From assembly GCF_022163125.1 (NCBI RefSeq), contig NZ_CP091881.1, positions 1,364,001-1,428,000 of the forward strand: a stretch of DNA of 64,000 bases, given 5' to 3'. Positions 26,486 through 35,414 of the stretch are shown here, piece by piece (the stretch's first letter is position 1; each line of letters opens with the position of its first letter). A model generated the notes under the pieces. That model was not told the DNA's origin and did not search any database. It saw only the letters and a program-made list of their open reading frames with translations. A program made the position numbers and the translations under genes. This DNA is from Paenibacillus sp. HWE-109 (GTDB lineage Bacteria; Bacillota; Bacilli; Paenibacillales; NBRC-103111).

Positions 26486-27433
26486 ATGAAGACAAATTCT
26501 TGGGCATTAAGCAGACAAAAGGAAGTAACAAAAGGGAGGTCCGTGAAACTCCTGAAGTATTGGGATTTGTTTCTTATGATTTTACCGGCTGTTATCCTCA
26601 CCATCCTCTTCAAATATTTGCCGATGTATGGCGTCATCATTGCCTTCAAAGATTACAATCTGATGAAAGGCGTGTGGCAGAGCGATTGGGTGGGACTTCA
26701 ATATTTTCATGAGTTATTTGCTTTTGATGAATTTCCCAGAGTAGTTAGAAACACCTTGATGATTAGCATGATGAAGCTGCTCATAGGCTTTCCAATTCCA
26801 ATTATCCTGGCCTTGCTGCTGAACGAGCTCAAATTCGTTAAGTTTAAACGAATGGTTCAGACAATTACTTATCTGCCTCACTTTATTTCATGGGTAATTA
26901 TCGGGGGACTCGCCATTGATATGCTGTCTCCAAGCAGCGGGATCATCAATAGAATCATCGAGATGATAGGCTTTCAACCCATCTTTTTCATGTCGGATGA
27001 AAGCATATTCCGTTGGATTCTCGTTGGTTCGGATGTTTGGAAGGAAGCGGGTTGGGGAGCGATCATTTATCTTGCTGCCTTGCTGGGGATTAATGATGAG
27101 CTCTATCAAGCGGCTACCGTGGATGGAGCGAATCGGTTTCGGCAAATTTGGCATATTTCACTGCCAGGTTTGAAGTCAACCATTATTATCATTCTCTTGC
27201 TGCGAATCGGATATATCTTGGATGCAGGTTTCGAACAAGTACTGGTTATGTATAACCCGACTGTCTATGATGTGGCAGATATCATTGATACGTATGTGTT
27301 TCGGGTGGGTTTAGGCTCTATGCAATTTGGTCTCACTACGGCGGCAGGGTTATTCAAGTCAGTCATTGGCTGCGTACTCTTGATTTTAGCGAATGTTTTG
27401 GCCAGGAGAATGGGTGAAGAAGGAATTTTCTAA
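26486..27433 (+). CDS. Sugar ABC transporter permease, LplB type
   Basis: 315 residues. After a basic leader, hydrophobic segments start near residue 24 (DLFLMILPAVILTILF). The EAA loop is near residues 210-230 (YQAATVDGANRFRQIWHISL). AAGGAG precedes the ATG. It forms an operon with the second permease (22 bp downstream) and a solute-binding lipoprotein, and is preceded by the AraC/YesMN-type regulators that probably control it. As in the first operon, no ATPase is encoded nearby. Confidence 0.9.
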   Translation: MKTNSWALSRQKEVTKGRSVKLLKYWDLFLMILPAVILTILFKYLPMYGVIIAFKDYNLMKGVWQSDWVGLQYFHELFAFDEFPRVVRNTLMISMMKLLIGFPIPIILALLLNELKFVKFKRMVQTITYLPHFISWVIIGGLAIDMLSPSSGIINRIIEMIGFQPIFFMSDESIFRWILVGSDVWKEAGWGAIIYLAALLGINDELYQAATVDGANRFRQIWHISLPGLKSTIIIILLLRIGYILDAGFEQVLVMYNPTVYDVADIIDTYVFRVGLGSMQFGLTTAAGLFKSVIGCVLLILANVLARRMGEEGIF

Positions 27434-27455
27434 AGTAGAGAAAGTAGGAGTTGGG

Positions 27456-28322
27456 ATGAAAAGCATTCGGGGAGAATCCATATTCAGTTATGTCAACGTC
27501 ATCGTATTGTCGTTGCTCTCATTATCAACCGTCGTACCCTTTATCCATATTATAGCGAAGTCCTTGAGCGGAGAAACGTATATTTTGGCCAAAGAAATTT
27601 GGCTGTGGCCCAAGGGATTCAACTTCGCTTCTTATGAATACGTGCTCTCTTTTAAACAGTTTTACATTTCGTTTTCTAATTCCTTGCTAATTACCATTGT
27701 GGGAACCGCAATCAGTATGGCAGTCACTATGCTCGCTGCGTTTCCGCTATCTAGAAGAAGCTTTCCTCTTAAAAGAGCGTTTATGCTGTTCTTTGTCATT
27801 ACGATGTTTTTCAGTGGCGGACTAATCCCGACCTATCTGGTCGTAAAACAATTAGGCTTACTGAACACCCTCTGGTCGATTATGCTGCCAATGGCCTTGG
27901 CGCCGTTTAATTTAATCCTGGTACGCAACTTTTTCATGAGCCTGCCAGAGGCTTTGGAAGAGTCAGCGATTATGGATGGGGCTTCTAATATACGGATACT
28001 TGCTTGGATCTATCTGCCATTGTCTCTTCCGACCATCGCAACGATTGCCATGTTTTATGCTGTTGGTTACTGGAATAGTTTTTTTCAAGCGATGATGTAT
28101 ATCACCGATAGAGGTCTGATGCCACTGCAAGTATTCCTCATGCAATTAGTGACGAACTCTAAGCCAGGCGATATGGCGATTAGCGGAGGTTTAAGTGAAA
28201 TCACACCTGAATCCGCCACAGCAGCGGCTATTATCTGTGTAGTATTTCCGATTCTATGTGTGTATCCCTTCATTCAGAAATATTTTGTTAAAGGTGTTAT
28301 GTTAGGTGCGGTCAAGGGGTAA
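27456..28322 (+). CDS. Sugar ABC transporter permease, LplC type
   Basis: 288 residues with six likely membrane segments and the EAA loop near residue 168 (LEESAIMDGASNIRILAWIY). ATG at 27456 has TAGGAGTTGGG upstream; the longer frame starting in the previous gene (27393) lacks a comparable site. The end KYFVKGVMLGAVKG is family-typical. It partners with the permease upstream and the binding protein downstream. Confidence 0.9.
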   Translation: MKSIRGESIFSYVNVIVLSLLSLSTVVPFIHIIAKSLSGETYILAKEIWLWPKGFNFASYEYVLSFKQFYISFSNSLLITIVGTAISMAVTMLAAFPLSRRSFPLKRAFMLFFVITMFFSGGLIPTYLVVKQLGLLNTLWSIMLPMALAPFNLILVRNFFMSLPEALEESAIMDGASNIRILAWIYLPLSLPTIATIAMFYAVGYWNSFFQAMMYITDRGLMPLQVFLMQLVTNSKPGDMAISGGLSEITPESATAAAIICVVFPILCVYPFIQKYFVKGVMLGAVKG

Positions 28323-28373
28323 TCCTCCTCTTATCGAACTTTCATATGTATAATTAGACAGGGAGGCGCAATC

Positions 28374-29888
28374 ATGATGTTTAGAAAAACAGCGGTAATC
28401 AGTATGAGTGTTGTTATGTGTATCCTATTCATGTCGGGGTGCAGCACAGGCAAAGACGCAAGCCCAAGCGGAACAGAGAAGACAGCGGCAACTAGCGAGA
28501 ATGGGGGAGGGGCTAAAGCGCTTAAGGATTTGAAGATTACGCGACTCTATCACGGCGTTATGGAGCAATTCAAAGGTTCGGACACGATGAATAGCAACAA
28601 AATTATTAACAAGCTAAGAGAGAATTCAGGCTTTAATATTCAATATGATTCACTTCCCAATGAGAATCCAGCGCAAAAGATATCGATTATTTTCGCTTCC
28701 GGCGATGTGCCTGATCTCATGATGGTTGCTGGCAAATCCGATTATTTTAAGCTGGCTAAACAAGGCGCACTTGAGCCTCTCGATGATTTAATTGCGAAGC
28801 AAATTCCTAATTTATCCACGATGGCCAGCAAAGAAACACTGGATGCTCTGAGGTATGACGGGAAAATTTATGCGATCCCTTATCGGAATGCGTTAAAGGT
28901 AGGCAATGGCCTTGTTGAGCGCGCAGATATATTGAAGGAACTAAACTTGAATGCGCCAACAACGATCGATGAGTTTTATTCGACAATGAAGACGATTAAA
29001 GAGAAGAAAAATATTGCGCCACTGACCATGGCGACTTCAAGTGCAGGATCTTTCTTTGATGGATTCTTTCCTTTCTCCGCCGCCTATGGCGTATCCACAC
29101 CCACAGTCGTCAAGGACGGGAAATTGAAATTTTCCTGGGTGCAGCCCGAATACAAGGAATTCATAACAACCCTCAAAAAATGGTATGATGAAGGGCTGTT
29201 GGATCCGGAATTTGCTGTTAATAAAGATAGCAAAGATAAGCTGATTAACGGAACAGCCGTGTTTAATACGCTGTATTTCTCATCAGGCATTGACGTTGAT
29301 AAGGCTTTGCAGGAAAAGAAAAATGGCGGTAATGTGCAGTTTATCGCGCCACCCGTTGGGAAAAATGGGCAATCGGGCATTCAGGATGCCTCGATTTCAA
29401 CGCAGTACGTTATAATTCCCAAGCAAGCTAAAAACAAGCTGGGTGCAGCCCAATATCTGAACTTTTTGTACAAGCCGGAAACCGACATCTTGATCAATTA
29501 TGGCATCAAAGACGAAGATTACACAGAAGCGAATGGGGCATATACGCAGACCAAGGAGCAGAGTGACAAAATTAGCTGGCGTTCGATGTACGGTTTAGGC
29601 GATACCGATTTTGGCATTAATGCAAGACTTAAAGCCAAAAGTTTGTTGCCTTATTACGAGCCTCAGCTGGCATTCAAAAAATCGCGCGAGGAAACGAATT
29701 TCGCGCCATCCATTGAAGCGTACGATTCCAAATTCGCAGAATTACGTAATTACGTTGAAGAAAACTCGATGAAATTTATTATGGGTAAACGTGATTTGTC
29801 TGAGTTCGACAAATTTACACAGGAGTTTGATGCTAAGGGCGGTAAGGCCGCGATTGATGCTGTGAACGAGTGGTATACGAAGAAATGA
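28374..29888 (+). CDS. Sugar ABC transporter solute-binding lipoprotein
   Basis: 504 residues. The signal peptide ends in the lipobox MSGC near residue 23, followed by a Ser/Thr/Gly-rich linker and a large two-lobed binding domain. SIIFASGDVPDLMMVAGKSD and GALEPLDDLI are typical of LplA/YtcQ-type proteins. GGGAGG precedes ATG. It is the third gene of the transporter operon and the likely initial ligand receptor. The size of about 500 residues fits oligosaccharide binders. Ligand unknown. Confidence 0.92.
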   Translation: MMFRKTAVISMSVVMCILFMSGCSTGKDASPSGTEKTAATSENGGGAKALKDLKITRLYHGVMEQFKGSDTMNSNKIINKLRENSGFNIQYDSLPNENPAQKISIIFASGDVPDLMMVAGKSDYFKLAKQGALEPLDDLIAKQIPNLSTMASKETLDALRYDGKIYAIPYRNALKVGNGLVERADILKELNLNAPTTIDEFYSTMKTIKEKKNIAPLTMATSSAGSFFDGFFPFSAAYGVSTPTVVKDGKLKFSWVQPEYKEFITTLKKWYDEGLLDPEFAVNKDSKDKLINGTAVFNTLYFSSGIDVDKALQEKKNGGNVQFIAPPVGKNGQSGIQDASISTQYVIIPKQAKNKLGAAQYLNFLYKPETDILINYGIKDEDYTEANGAYTQTKEQSDKISWRSMYGLGDTDFGINARLKAKSLLPYYEPQLAFKKSREETNFAPSIEAYDSKFAELRNYVEENSMKFIMGKRDLSEFDKFTQEFDAKGGKAAIDAVNEWYTKK

Positions 29889-29918
29889 TTGTTTGATTTT
29901 AACGTAGATAATGGAAAG

Positions 29919-29952
29919 ACCGGGACTCCATTGTGGGGTTCTGGTTTTTTTT
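29919..29952 (+). terminator. Terminator of the second sugar ABC operon
   Basis: ACCGGGACTCC pairs with GGGGTTCTGGT (several G-T pairs) and is followed by seven or more Ts. Confidence 0.88.
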
Positions 29953-30070
29953 GTGGAGTTTTTATTTGAATTTGATGGTATAATATACCAAATTATATAA
30001 ATCCATTTGCGGTTAAGTCAAAGAATGACTTTTAATTGAAGTAACGAAAATAGTAAGGGGACAAGGTCAA

Positions 30071-30571
30071 ATGAAGATTACAACAAACATTACGAGGTCT
30101 GATTACTGGAATTACAACAAGTACGCTTTATTCAATATACCTAAACTAAGAAACAGATTTATGTTAAGCAATATATCGGTACCAGTCGTCGTAACTATTC
30201 TTTTGTTGTTATTTAAACTTCCATTCGTTTTCTCTTTATGCTGGGGAATCTTTGGAGGAGGGCTTGCATGTGTATTCTCCTATTTAAATATGAAAAAAAG
30301 AGTGATGAGCTATCCAGATAGTAAAGAAGGAATACTGGGAGAGCGTACAGTTGAAATAAACGAAATAGGCATACATCAACTAAATTCAGTAAGCCAAAGC
30401 AGCTACAAATGGAGCGGAGTCAGAAGTGTAGAACAAGACGAGAGGTATATTTTTGTTTTTGTTGATTCGATTATGGCGTATATCATACCCAAGAGATCAT
30501 TTGGTAGTGAGGGAGAGAGTTTAGAATTTTTCCGTCAAGCTCAAAATTACCTGGCTAAGGTTTCCACATAA
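30071..30571 (+). CDS. YcxB-like membrane protein
   Basis: 166 residues. Two adjacent hydrophobic segments (about residues 35-70) are followed by a soluble C-terminal domain with the YcxB-like pattern (VEINEIGIHQ, YKWSGVRSVEQDERYIFVFV and IIPKRSF). The role of the family is not known. AAGGGGACAAG precedes the ATG. It stands alone at the left edge of the AT-rich island. Confidence 0.65.
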   Translation: MKITTNITRSDYWNYNKYALFNIPKLRNRFMLSNISVPVVVTILLLLFKLPFVFSLCWGIFGGGLACVFSYLNMKKRVMSYPDSKEGILGERTVEINEIGIHQLNSVSQSSYKWSGVRSVEQDERYIFVFVDSIMAYIIPKRSFGSEGESLEFFRQAQNYLAKVST

Positions 30572-30696
30572 ATAGATATTCATAATGTGTTTCAACGTAT
30601 CATTATTTATTTAATCTTGATGGAACAGACAATGACGATGTATTGAGTTTCACTGTCTTTGAATGAAAGAGCAATTTTTGTGGGGTGAATGAGGAG

Positions 30697-31548
30697 ATGG
30701 ATTCGATTGAACTTCTCCATACAATAGCAAGGAAATATTGTATGGTGAAAAGCAAGTTCTGGAGCAGGAAATATTCTAGGTTAATTAATGGTGGTAAGGA
30801 TAGATTAGCTGATGGAGATTACTCACATGAAGCCAAAAAATTATTTCCTAGATATATTGTCTTAAATGCAATATTGCCAGAAGTTGAACGTTATGAACCT
30901 AAACATTTCTCAACTATTGAAGATGCAAAAAACACAATTTTATATGTAATTCATAACGCTCAAAGCTTGTTAACTCAAAATGAAGAAGATATTGTATGTC
31001 AACGAACTATGAAAGAAGAACGTGTGGCATTCAGTACATATGTAGATAATTTATGTGTTGAGGTACTTGGTGGTTTAAGACATGTAAAAGCTTTATTTTA
31101 TAGAAGAACTCTATCTACAAAAGAAAAATCAGCTGTATGGCGTGATTTAAAGAATAATTGGGGCATAGACGATTATTGGTATCCCCTATCTGATTCTAAA
31201 CCAGCAGATGTGGAAGCCTTCATGGAGGATTATTTCGAATCAGAAGTGGGTTATCCTGTGCTCAGAGAGATACTTAAAAAGCATAATATTGAAAAAGTAT
31301 TTGAATTGAGAGAATTTAGTTCATCGCCAGAGTATGAAATTGATGTAAATAATTTCCGACCAACATACAACATCAATGGTGAGGGTTATTGGTGTTCAAA
31401 AGAAATGGATTGGGTTGTATACGCATCTCATGAAAATTCAATAACGATAGGTGGAGATTGGTTAATAAAAGAGATTAGGAAAGTATGGCTGAATTGGGAG
31501 GAACGTTGTTGGTTGGATTGGAAAGAAAGAATAAAAAGAGGTATTTAA
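30697..31548 (+). CDS. Protein of unknown function
   Basis: About 283 residues, soluble, rich in Trp, Lys and Glu, with no signal peptide or membrane segment. Conspicuous features are an N-terminal helical part and a C-terminal stretch with repeated Trp (WLNWEERCWLDWKERIKRG). I do not recognise a family. GTG at 30685 and ATG at 30697 are in frame; GGGGTG at 30682-30687 is well spaced for the ATG. It is 45 bp upstream of a decayed gene end, which separates it from the Thg1-like gene, so an operon with that gene is uncertain. Confidence 0.6.
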   Translation: MDSIELLHTIARKYCMVKSKFWSRKYSRLINGGKDRLADGDYSHEAKKLFPRYIVLNAILPEVERYEPKHFSTIEDAKNTILYVIHNAQSLLTQNEEDIVCQRTMKEERVAFSTYVDNLCVEVLGGLRHVKALFYRRTLSTKEKSAVWRDLKNNWGIDDYWYPLSDSKPADVEAFMEDYFESEVGYPVLREILKKHNIEKVFELREFSSSPEYEIDVNNFRPTYNINGEGYWCSKEMDWVVYASHENSITIGGDWLIKEIRKVWLNWEERCWLDWKERIKRGI

Positions 31549-31591
31549 TACACTTCTAAACTATTTGAAAGGAGAAGTAATAAGGGACTAT

Positions 31592-31629
31592 AGTTTTTTC
31601 AGGGAAATGGATTGATTATTAATAAATAT
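31592..31629. repeat. 38-bp direct repeat, left copy
   Basis: Identical over 38 bp to 35963-36000. In the right copy this is the end of a gene (…GKWIDY, stop). Here it is spliced to unrelated sequence, which marks a recombination junction. Confidence 0.85.
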
Positions 31630-31731
31630 TTAATCAATGGCATTGGTTATTTTGGGTTTGAATTCGATTGCTTGTGGGATGAAGAGCACGGTTTTGGTGT
31701 AATGCTATTTCGGAAAGGAGAAATGGGATAG
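31594..31731 (+). pseudogene. Decayed C-terminal gene fragment
   Basis: An open frame without start codon reads NGIGYFGFEFDCLWDEEHGF and ends at TAG 31729-31731, directly before the Thg1-like gene. The WDEEHGFGV pattern resembles C-termini of small DUF6985-type proteins, often linked to immunity gene arrays. Its upstream part is the 38-bp repeat in a different reading frame, so the fragment is chimeric. Confidence 0.5.
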
Positions 31732-31733
31732 GT

Positions 31734-32471
31734 ATGAAGAAAGATGATTTTGGCAACAGAATGAAGGAGTATGAAAATGCTTTTAGAGATAGTTTGCCGC
31801 GTAGACTTCCTGTGATACTAAGAATTGACGGTTGTCACTTTCATACTTATACAAGAGGAATGAAAAAGCCATTTGATGAAACTTTAACAAATGCATTGTG
31901 GGAAACATGCAAGTATCTCGCTCAGAATATTATGGGATGTAAAATTGTTTATCATCAGAGTGATGAGATATCAATCTTACTTACCAATTATGATAAATTA
32001 ACAACCCAATCTTGGTTCGAGAACAATATTCAAAAAATGGTCTCAGTTTCAGCATCAATGGCAACAGCTAAATTCAATGAGATTATCAAAAAAGATTATC
32101 CAGACAAAGCCTTAGCAACTTTTGATAGTAGGGCATGGGTACTTCCACACGATGAAGTTACAAACTATTTTCTCTGGAGACAGCAAGATGCCACAAAAAA
32201 CAGTATTTCTATGGTGGCGCAAGCTAACTTTCCACATAATCAGTTACAAGGTCTAACAGGAAAACAGCTTCAAGATAAGCTATTCTTAGAAAAAGATATT
32301 AACTGGAACGACTTACCTGCATGGCAAAAACGTGGAGTTTGTATTACTAAGCAGCAGTACTATAAAGGTAATGCCATAAGAAGTAAGTGGGATGTTGATC
32401 ACGAAACACCGATTTTCTCACAGAATAGAAACTATATAAACCAATATGTATATAGGGATAAGGATGAGTAA
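31734..32471 (+). CDS. Thg1-like protein (tRNA-His guanylyltransferase family, 3'-5' RNA polymerase)
   Basis: 245 residues. The family's metal-binding carboxylates are in RIDGCHFHTYTRG (Asp32) and HQSDEISILL (Asp77, Glu78), with KPFDE and the later FDSRAW and LWRQQDATKNSISM blocks also present. Thg1 adds G-1 to tRNA-His in eukaryotes. Bacterial Thg1-like proteins instead extend truncated 5' ends of RNAs in the 3'-5' direction, template-dependently; that is known of the family. AAGGAG lies upstream at 31715-31720. The next gene, a P-loop kinase, starts 2 nt after the stop, so the pair is translationally coupled. Bacterial members are sparsely distributed, in keeping with the accessory setting. 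Confidence 0.88.
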   Translation: MKKDDFGNRMKEYENAFRDSLPRRLPVILRIDGCHFHTYTRGMKKPFDETLTNALWETCKYLAQNIMGCKIVYHQSDEISILLTNYDKLTTQSWFENNIQKMVSVSASMATAKFNEIIKKDYPDKALATFDSRAWVLPHDEVTNYFLWRQQDATKNSISMVAQANFPHNQLQGLTGKQLQDKLFLEKDINWNDLPAWQKRGVCITKQQYYKGNAIRSKWDVDHETPIFSQNRNYINQYVYRDKDE

Positions 32472-32473
32472 TT

Positions 32474-32911
32474 GTGGAATGTGTTATTTTTATTGGAATT
32501 CAAGCGTCAGGTAAATCGACTTTTTACAAACAGAGATTTTTTAACACACATATTAGAATTAATTTAGATATGCTTAAAACAAGATATAGGGAAAACATTC
32601 TTGTTACTGCCTGTGTTGAAGGAAAACAACCTTTCGTTGTCGATAATACCAATCCAACAAGTGAAGAACGAGTTAAGTATATTGAAAGTGCTAAACATTC
32701 AGGTTTTAAAGTTACTGGTTATTATTTTGAGCCTTGTTACGAAGAATCAATTATTAGGAACGATGAACGAGGAGGGAAAGAAAAAGTACCTCAAGTTGCA
32801 ATTAAGAGCACAATTAGCAAACTACAGAAACCTGTAATTGAGGAAGGGTTTGACGAATTGTACAAAGTAAGATTGGTGGAGGGGGAGTTTCGTGTTGAAG
32901 AAATCTGTTAG
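32474..32911 (+). CDS. P-loop kinase, polynucleotide-kinase-like (AAA_33)
   Basis: 145 residues with Walker A GIQASGKST at 8-16, a candidate catalytic Asp in RINLDMLK (Asp32), the DNTNPT motif at 57-62 typical of Pnkp-type kinases, and a basic lid region (RNDERGGKEKVP). The GTG start lies 2 nt after the Thg1-like stop with AAGGATGAG upstream. By analogy with T4 Pnkp-type kinase domains it may phosphorylate 5'-OH ends of RNA, giving the 5'-phosphate that a Thg1-like enzyme can activate. This link is inference; other small-molecule kinases share the fold. Confidence 0.75.
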   Translation: MECVIFIGIQASGKSTFYKQRFFNTHIRINLDMLKTRYRENILVTACVEGKQPFVVDNTNPTSEERVKYIESAKHSGFKVTGYYFEPCYEESIIRNDERGGKEKVPQVAIKSTISKLQKPVIEEGFDELYKVRLVEGEFRVEEIC

Positions 32912-32945
32912 ACTTTGAGGACGGTAATCCTCAAGGTCTTTCTTT
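32910..32945 (+). terminator. Terminator of the Thg1-like/kinase operon
   Basis: AGACTTTGAGGA pairs with TCCTCAAGGTCT over 12 bp (one G-T), followed by TTTCTTT. It begins inside the kinase stop codon. Confidence 0.85.
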
Positions 32946-33046
32946 GGTCTTACCCAATGTAGAATGATATTACCGGCAAGGTTTAATCAAACTTATTCCT
33001 GTATGAGATTTTTCAGACGGCAAACGTTGCAGACGAACTGCCAGCC

Positions 33047-33142
33047 TAATTTAGAAGGAATGCTACTAGTGTCTGGAAACTCCGTAATGCACAAAGTAAG
33101 CTCTATCCGCGGCCATTGGATTGGCATCAAGAGTGGATGTGA
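33047..33142 (+). pseudogene. Possible decayed coding fragment
   Basis: After TAA at 33047, the frame reads RNATSVWKLRNAQSKLYPRP and ends at TGA 33140-33142. It looks like genuine protein with no start or upstream part. I do not recognise it. The rest of 32946-33267 shows nothing further. Confidence 0.25.
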
Positions 33143-33267
33143 GTCGGAGTAGGGCGTATTACTTACATGTTTTTTGTAGGAATTTAATGGAAAATTCGAG
33201 GTTTGAATTATATACTAAGATGAGGGCAGTGTGATTAAAGGGTTTGAAAGATTGAATTTATCTATAG

Positions 33268-33639
33268 GTGAAGGTGTTGTTTATTTTTAACTACAAATTG
33301 CTAAAAAAGCTAAGGAATCAGAAAAAATTATCTATCCAAGAATTATCGAACGTAGTTAATATTGACAGATCTTTGCTTTCCTTGTTTGAAAGAGGGAAAA
33401 AAATTCCGAATTACGATGAAATAAACGCAATTGCAGACTTTTTTGAAGTCCAAAGCGATGAATTACTCCTAAGGGAACGACAGGAAAAGGATGAAACTTC
33501 CGAGATAATCCAACAATTATTAAATAAATATCGTTTCGACCTTTCAAATTCAGAACATGTTCAAAAACTAAACGAATTAGTAAGTAAAGAAAAAAAGCGG
33601 ATTAAAACGATACGTAATAAACATCGGAATGAAATCTAA
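33268..33639 (+). CDS. XRE-family helix-turn-helix regulator
   Basis: 123 residues. Residues about 12-66 form a Cro/C1-type domain (LRNQKKLSIQELSNVVNIDR, then SLLSLFERGKKIPNYDEINA). A charged helical tail rich in Lys, Glu and Arg follows and probably mediates dimerisation. GTG at 33268 is the longest start; no strong ribosome site is visible and downstream GTG or TTG codons are alternatives. Such short regulators commonly control accessory or phage-derived loci; its target here is unknown. Confidence 0.8.
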   Translation: MKVLFIFNYKLLKKLRNQKKLSIQELSNVVNIDRSLLSLFERGKKIPNYDEINAIADFFEVQSDELLLRERQEKDETSEIIQQLLNKYRFDLSNSEHVQKLNELVSKEKKRIKTIRNKHRNEI

Positions 33640-33673
33640 AGTGCTTACATAGTTAGCATTTACTTTCGTTTGA

Positions 33674-33874
33674 ACACAAAAAAGGAAGCATATTCGAGAT
33701 AAAATTGGTTGTGAACAAACCCATTTTAAACTAATCGAAGTTGAAATGAAGGACAATTCTATAAAAGTAAGGTTTGAAACTGTAAAAAAGAGCAAGAAGT
33801 TTGATGAGATTAAGCTTTTGTTGATTGATGTTGTTTCGGTGCTGGATATTTTAGGGTGTGAGATAATTCACTAG
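33674..33874 (+). pseudogene. Decayed gene end
   Basis: An open frame reads HFKLIEVEMKDNSIKVRFET, then KKFDEIKLLLIDVVSVLDIL, and ends at TAG 33872-33874. The only ATG in frame is at about 33746, with no good ribosome site. The sequence looks protein-like but is not recognised. It is probably a 3' remnant; a 42-residue small protein is possible. Confidence 0.35.
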
Positions 33875-33952
33875 AGGTAAACCCTGTATCATAATTAAAA
33901 AACCAAGAGTGGAACAATTCAGTCATTGAAGTACCACATAGGAGGATAGTTA

Positions 33953-35116
33953 TTGAAAACTGGTGGGGAGAGTTCACTTTTGAAAAAGCTTCTAGTATGT
34001 ATGTCCTTATTTGCTTTAGCGGCTTGTGAGTCGAAACCTGCTGTTCCAACGGTTCAGCTGACTCCGATAGCCACCCAGTCCCAATCAAGCCCTAAGCTTG
34101 ATGGTACTCCTTCTCCAAATCCTGATCCGTCTGCGACTCCTGCAACTTCTGTAACTCCCGGCAATAAGCCTACTGGCATTAAAATGTCCAAGCCCGAATT
34201 AGAAGTCAGGAGGTCTTTGCTCGATCAGTTTACTAAGTTAGCTCAAGCAAAGCTCAAAGATGCTCACTTTAAGATGGGCACCCCAAAACTAGCCGTTGAT
34301 GTTCCACACCCGATCATAGGTGGAAAGCCTTACTACTCATACAGCATCCCTCTTTCAATCACTTCGGACACTGGAGAAGTAGCATCCTTAGAGTACGATA
34401 TTCTCGTTGAAGAAGATTCGTTAGAACTCTACCAACCTAATTATAAAGGTGGGGAGAATGTAACCCTTGGAAAGCAAGTAACTAAGGATTACATCCTAAA
34501 CATAAAAGAAATTGCACAGGAAACCATAGATGACCGCATGAGGATTATCAATACTCAGAGTGACGTATACGCCATCTCAAACAACGGTCTAAAATTAGCT
34601 TACTATAAGAACAACCAAGGCGTGACGATCCTAAATGGGGTAACTTCTAAAGAAGAATCTTTCAAGGAGTACGACATGGTAGGTCAATTCGCTTGGTCAT
34701 CGGACGACCAGAAACTCTACATCGACACAGGAACGTCACCTTCTCGTACTAGTGCCATCCTTGTTTGGGGTAAAGTTGGCATGAAGAAGTACGATATGCA
34801 CAATTATGCACGGTTAAAGTTCTCACCTGACGGTACCAAGATAGTAGGGGGAGAAATAACTGACAAACACAACAAAGCCAAGTATGACCTTACGGTAGAA
34901 AGCGACAACTGTACCGATGTCGTTGTCCTTGACTTGCTTACGGGCCAGAAAACGATAGTAATCGAGCAAAAACCTGAAGATAAATATGATTACTATATCA
35001 AATCTTGGAAGGATAATAAAACCTTGATTCTGACGAAGAGTCTTATCGCATTGAACTCGCCGGAAGAAGAGATAACAGTCCCAATTGAAAAGAGTGTTGG
35101 GGAATTTTTGAGGTAA
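33953..35116 (+). CDS. Lipoprotein with beta-propeller-like C-terminal half
   Basis: 387 residues from TTG 33953, which is preceded by AGGAGG with 7-nt spacing; TTG 33980 is an alternative. The lipobox LAAC near residue 24 is followed by a Pro/Thr/Ser-rich linker to about residue 75. The mature part has an N-terminal globular domain. A second half then shows TolB/WD-like strand patterns (AISNNGLKLAYYKNNQGV, FAWSSDDQKLYIDTG and LKFSPDGTKIVGGE). It is exported and anchored on the outer face of the membrane. Family unknown. Its codon use is less AT-biased than that of neighbouring island genes. Confidence 0.65.
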   Translation: MKTGGESSLLKKLLVCMSLFALAACESKPAVPTVQLTPIATQSQSSPKLDGTPSPNPDPSATPATSVTPGNKPTGIKMSKPELEVRRSLLDQFTKLAQAKLKDAHFKMGTPKLAVDVPHPIIGGKPYYSYSIPLSITSDTGEVASLEYDILVEEDSLELYQPNYKGGENVTLGKQVTKDYILNIKEIAQETIDDRMRIINTQSDVYAISNNGLKLAYYKNNQGVTILNGVTSKEESFKEYDMVGQFAWSSDDQKLYIDTGTSPSRTSAILVWGKVGMKKYDMHNYARLKFSPDGTKIVGGEITDKHNKAKYDLTVESDNCTDVVVLDLLTGQKTIVIEQKPEDKYDYYIKSWKDNKTLILTKSLIALNSPEEEITVPIEKSVGEFLR

Positions 35117-35165
35117 GTAATATCAGAATGGTGTGAAAAGATAATTTCATTGAAGGAGGTTCAAG

Positions 35166-35360
35166 ATGAAAAACGAAGAATATTGTCCTGAATGTGGAGG
35201 AACTAACTTTGGGGAAGGCAAGTCGCACGGCGAAGCCAGGGTATATCCTATGAAAAAAATTCTAACATTAGGATCAGATGTTACTCATGTAATTTGTATA
35301 AAGTGTGGATTTATTTTAAAAAGCTTTGTTAAAGAGCCACATAAATTTGAGAATAAATAA
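35166..35360 (+). CDS. Small zinc-ribbon protein
   Basis: 64 residues with two CxxC knuckles, CPECGG near residue 7 and CIKCG near residue 42, which should bind one zinc. GAAGGAGG precedes ATG with good spacing. Function unknown; proteins of this size and pattern are frequent single-domain hypotheticals. No partner gene is obvious. Confidence 0.65.
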   Translation: MKNEEYCPECGGTNFGEGKSHGEARVYPMKKILTLGSDVTHVICIKCGFILKSFVKEPHKFENK

Positions 35361-35414
35361 ACTGAATATCAACATTTATGAATACAGTAAAACAAATATT
35401 TCATGAGGTAATAT

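Noticed and set aside
32964..33152. 62-codon plus-strand ORF after the kinase terminator
   Set aside because: No ribosome site and an unprotein-like sequence; another frame over the same bases looks more like a decayed coding fragment.
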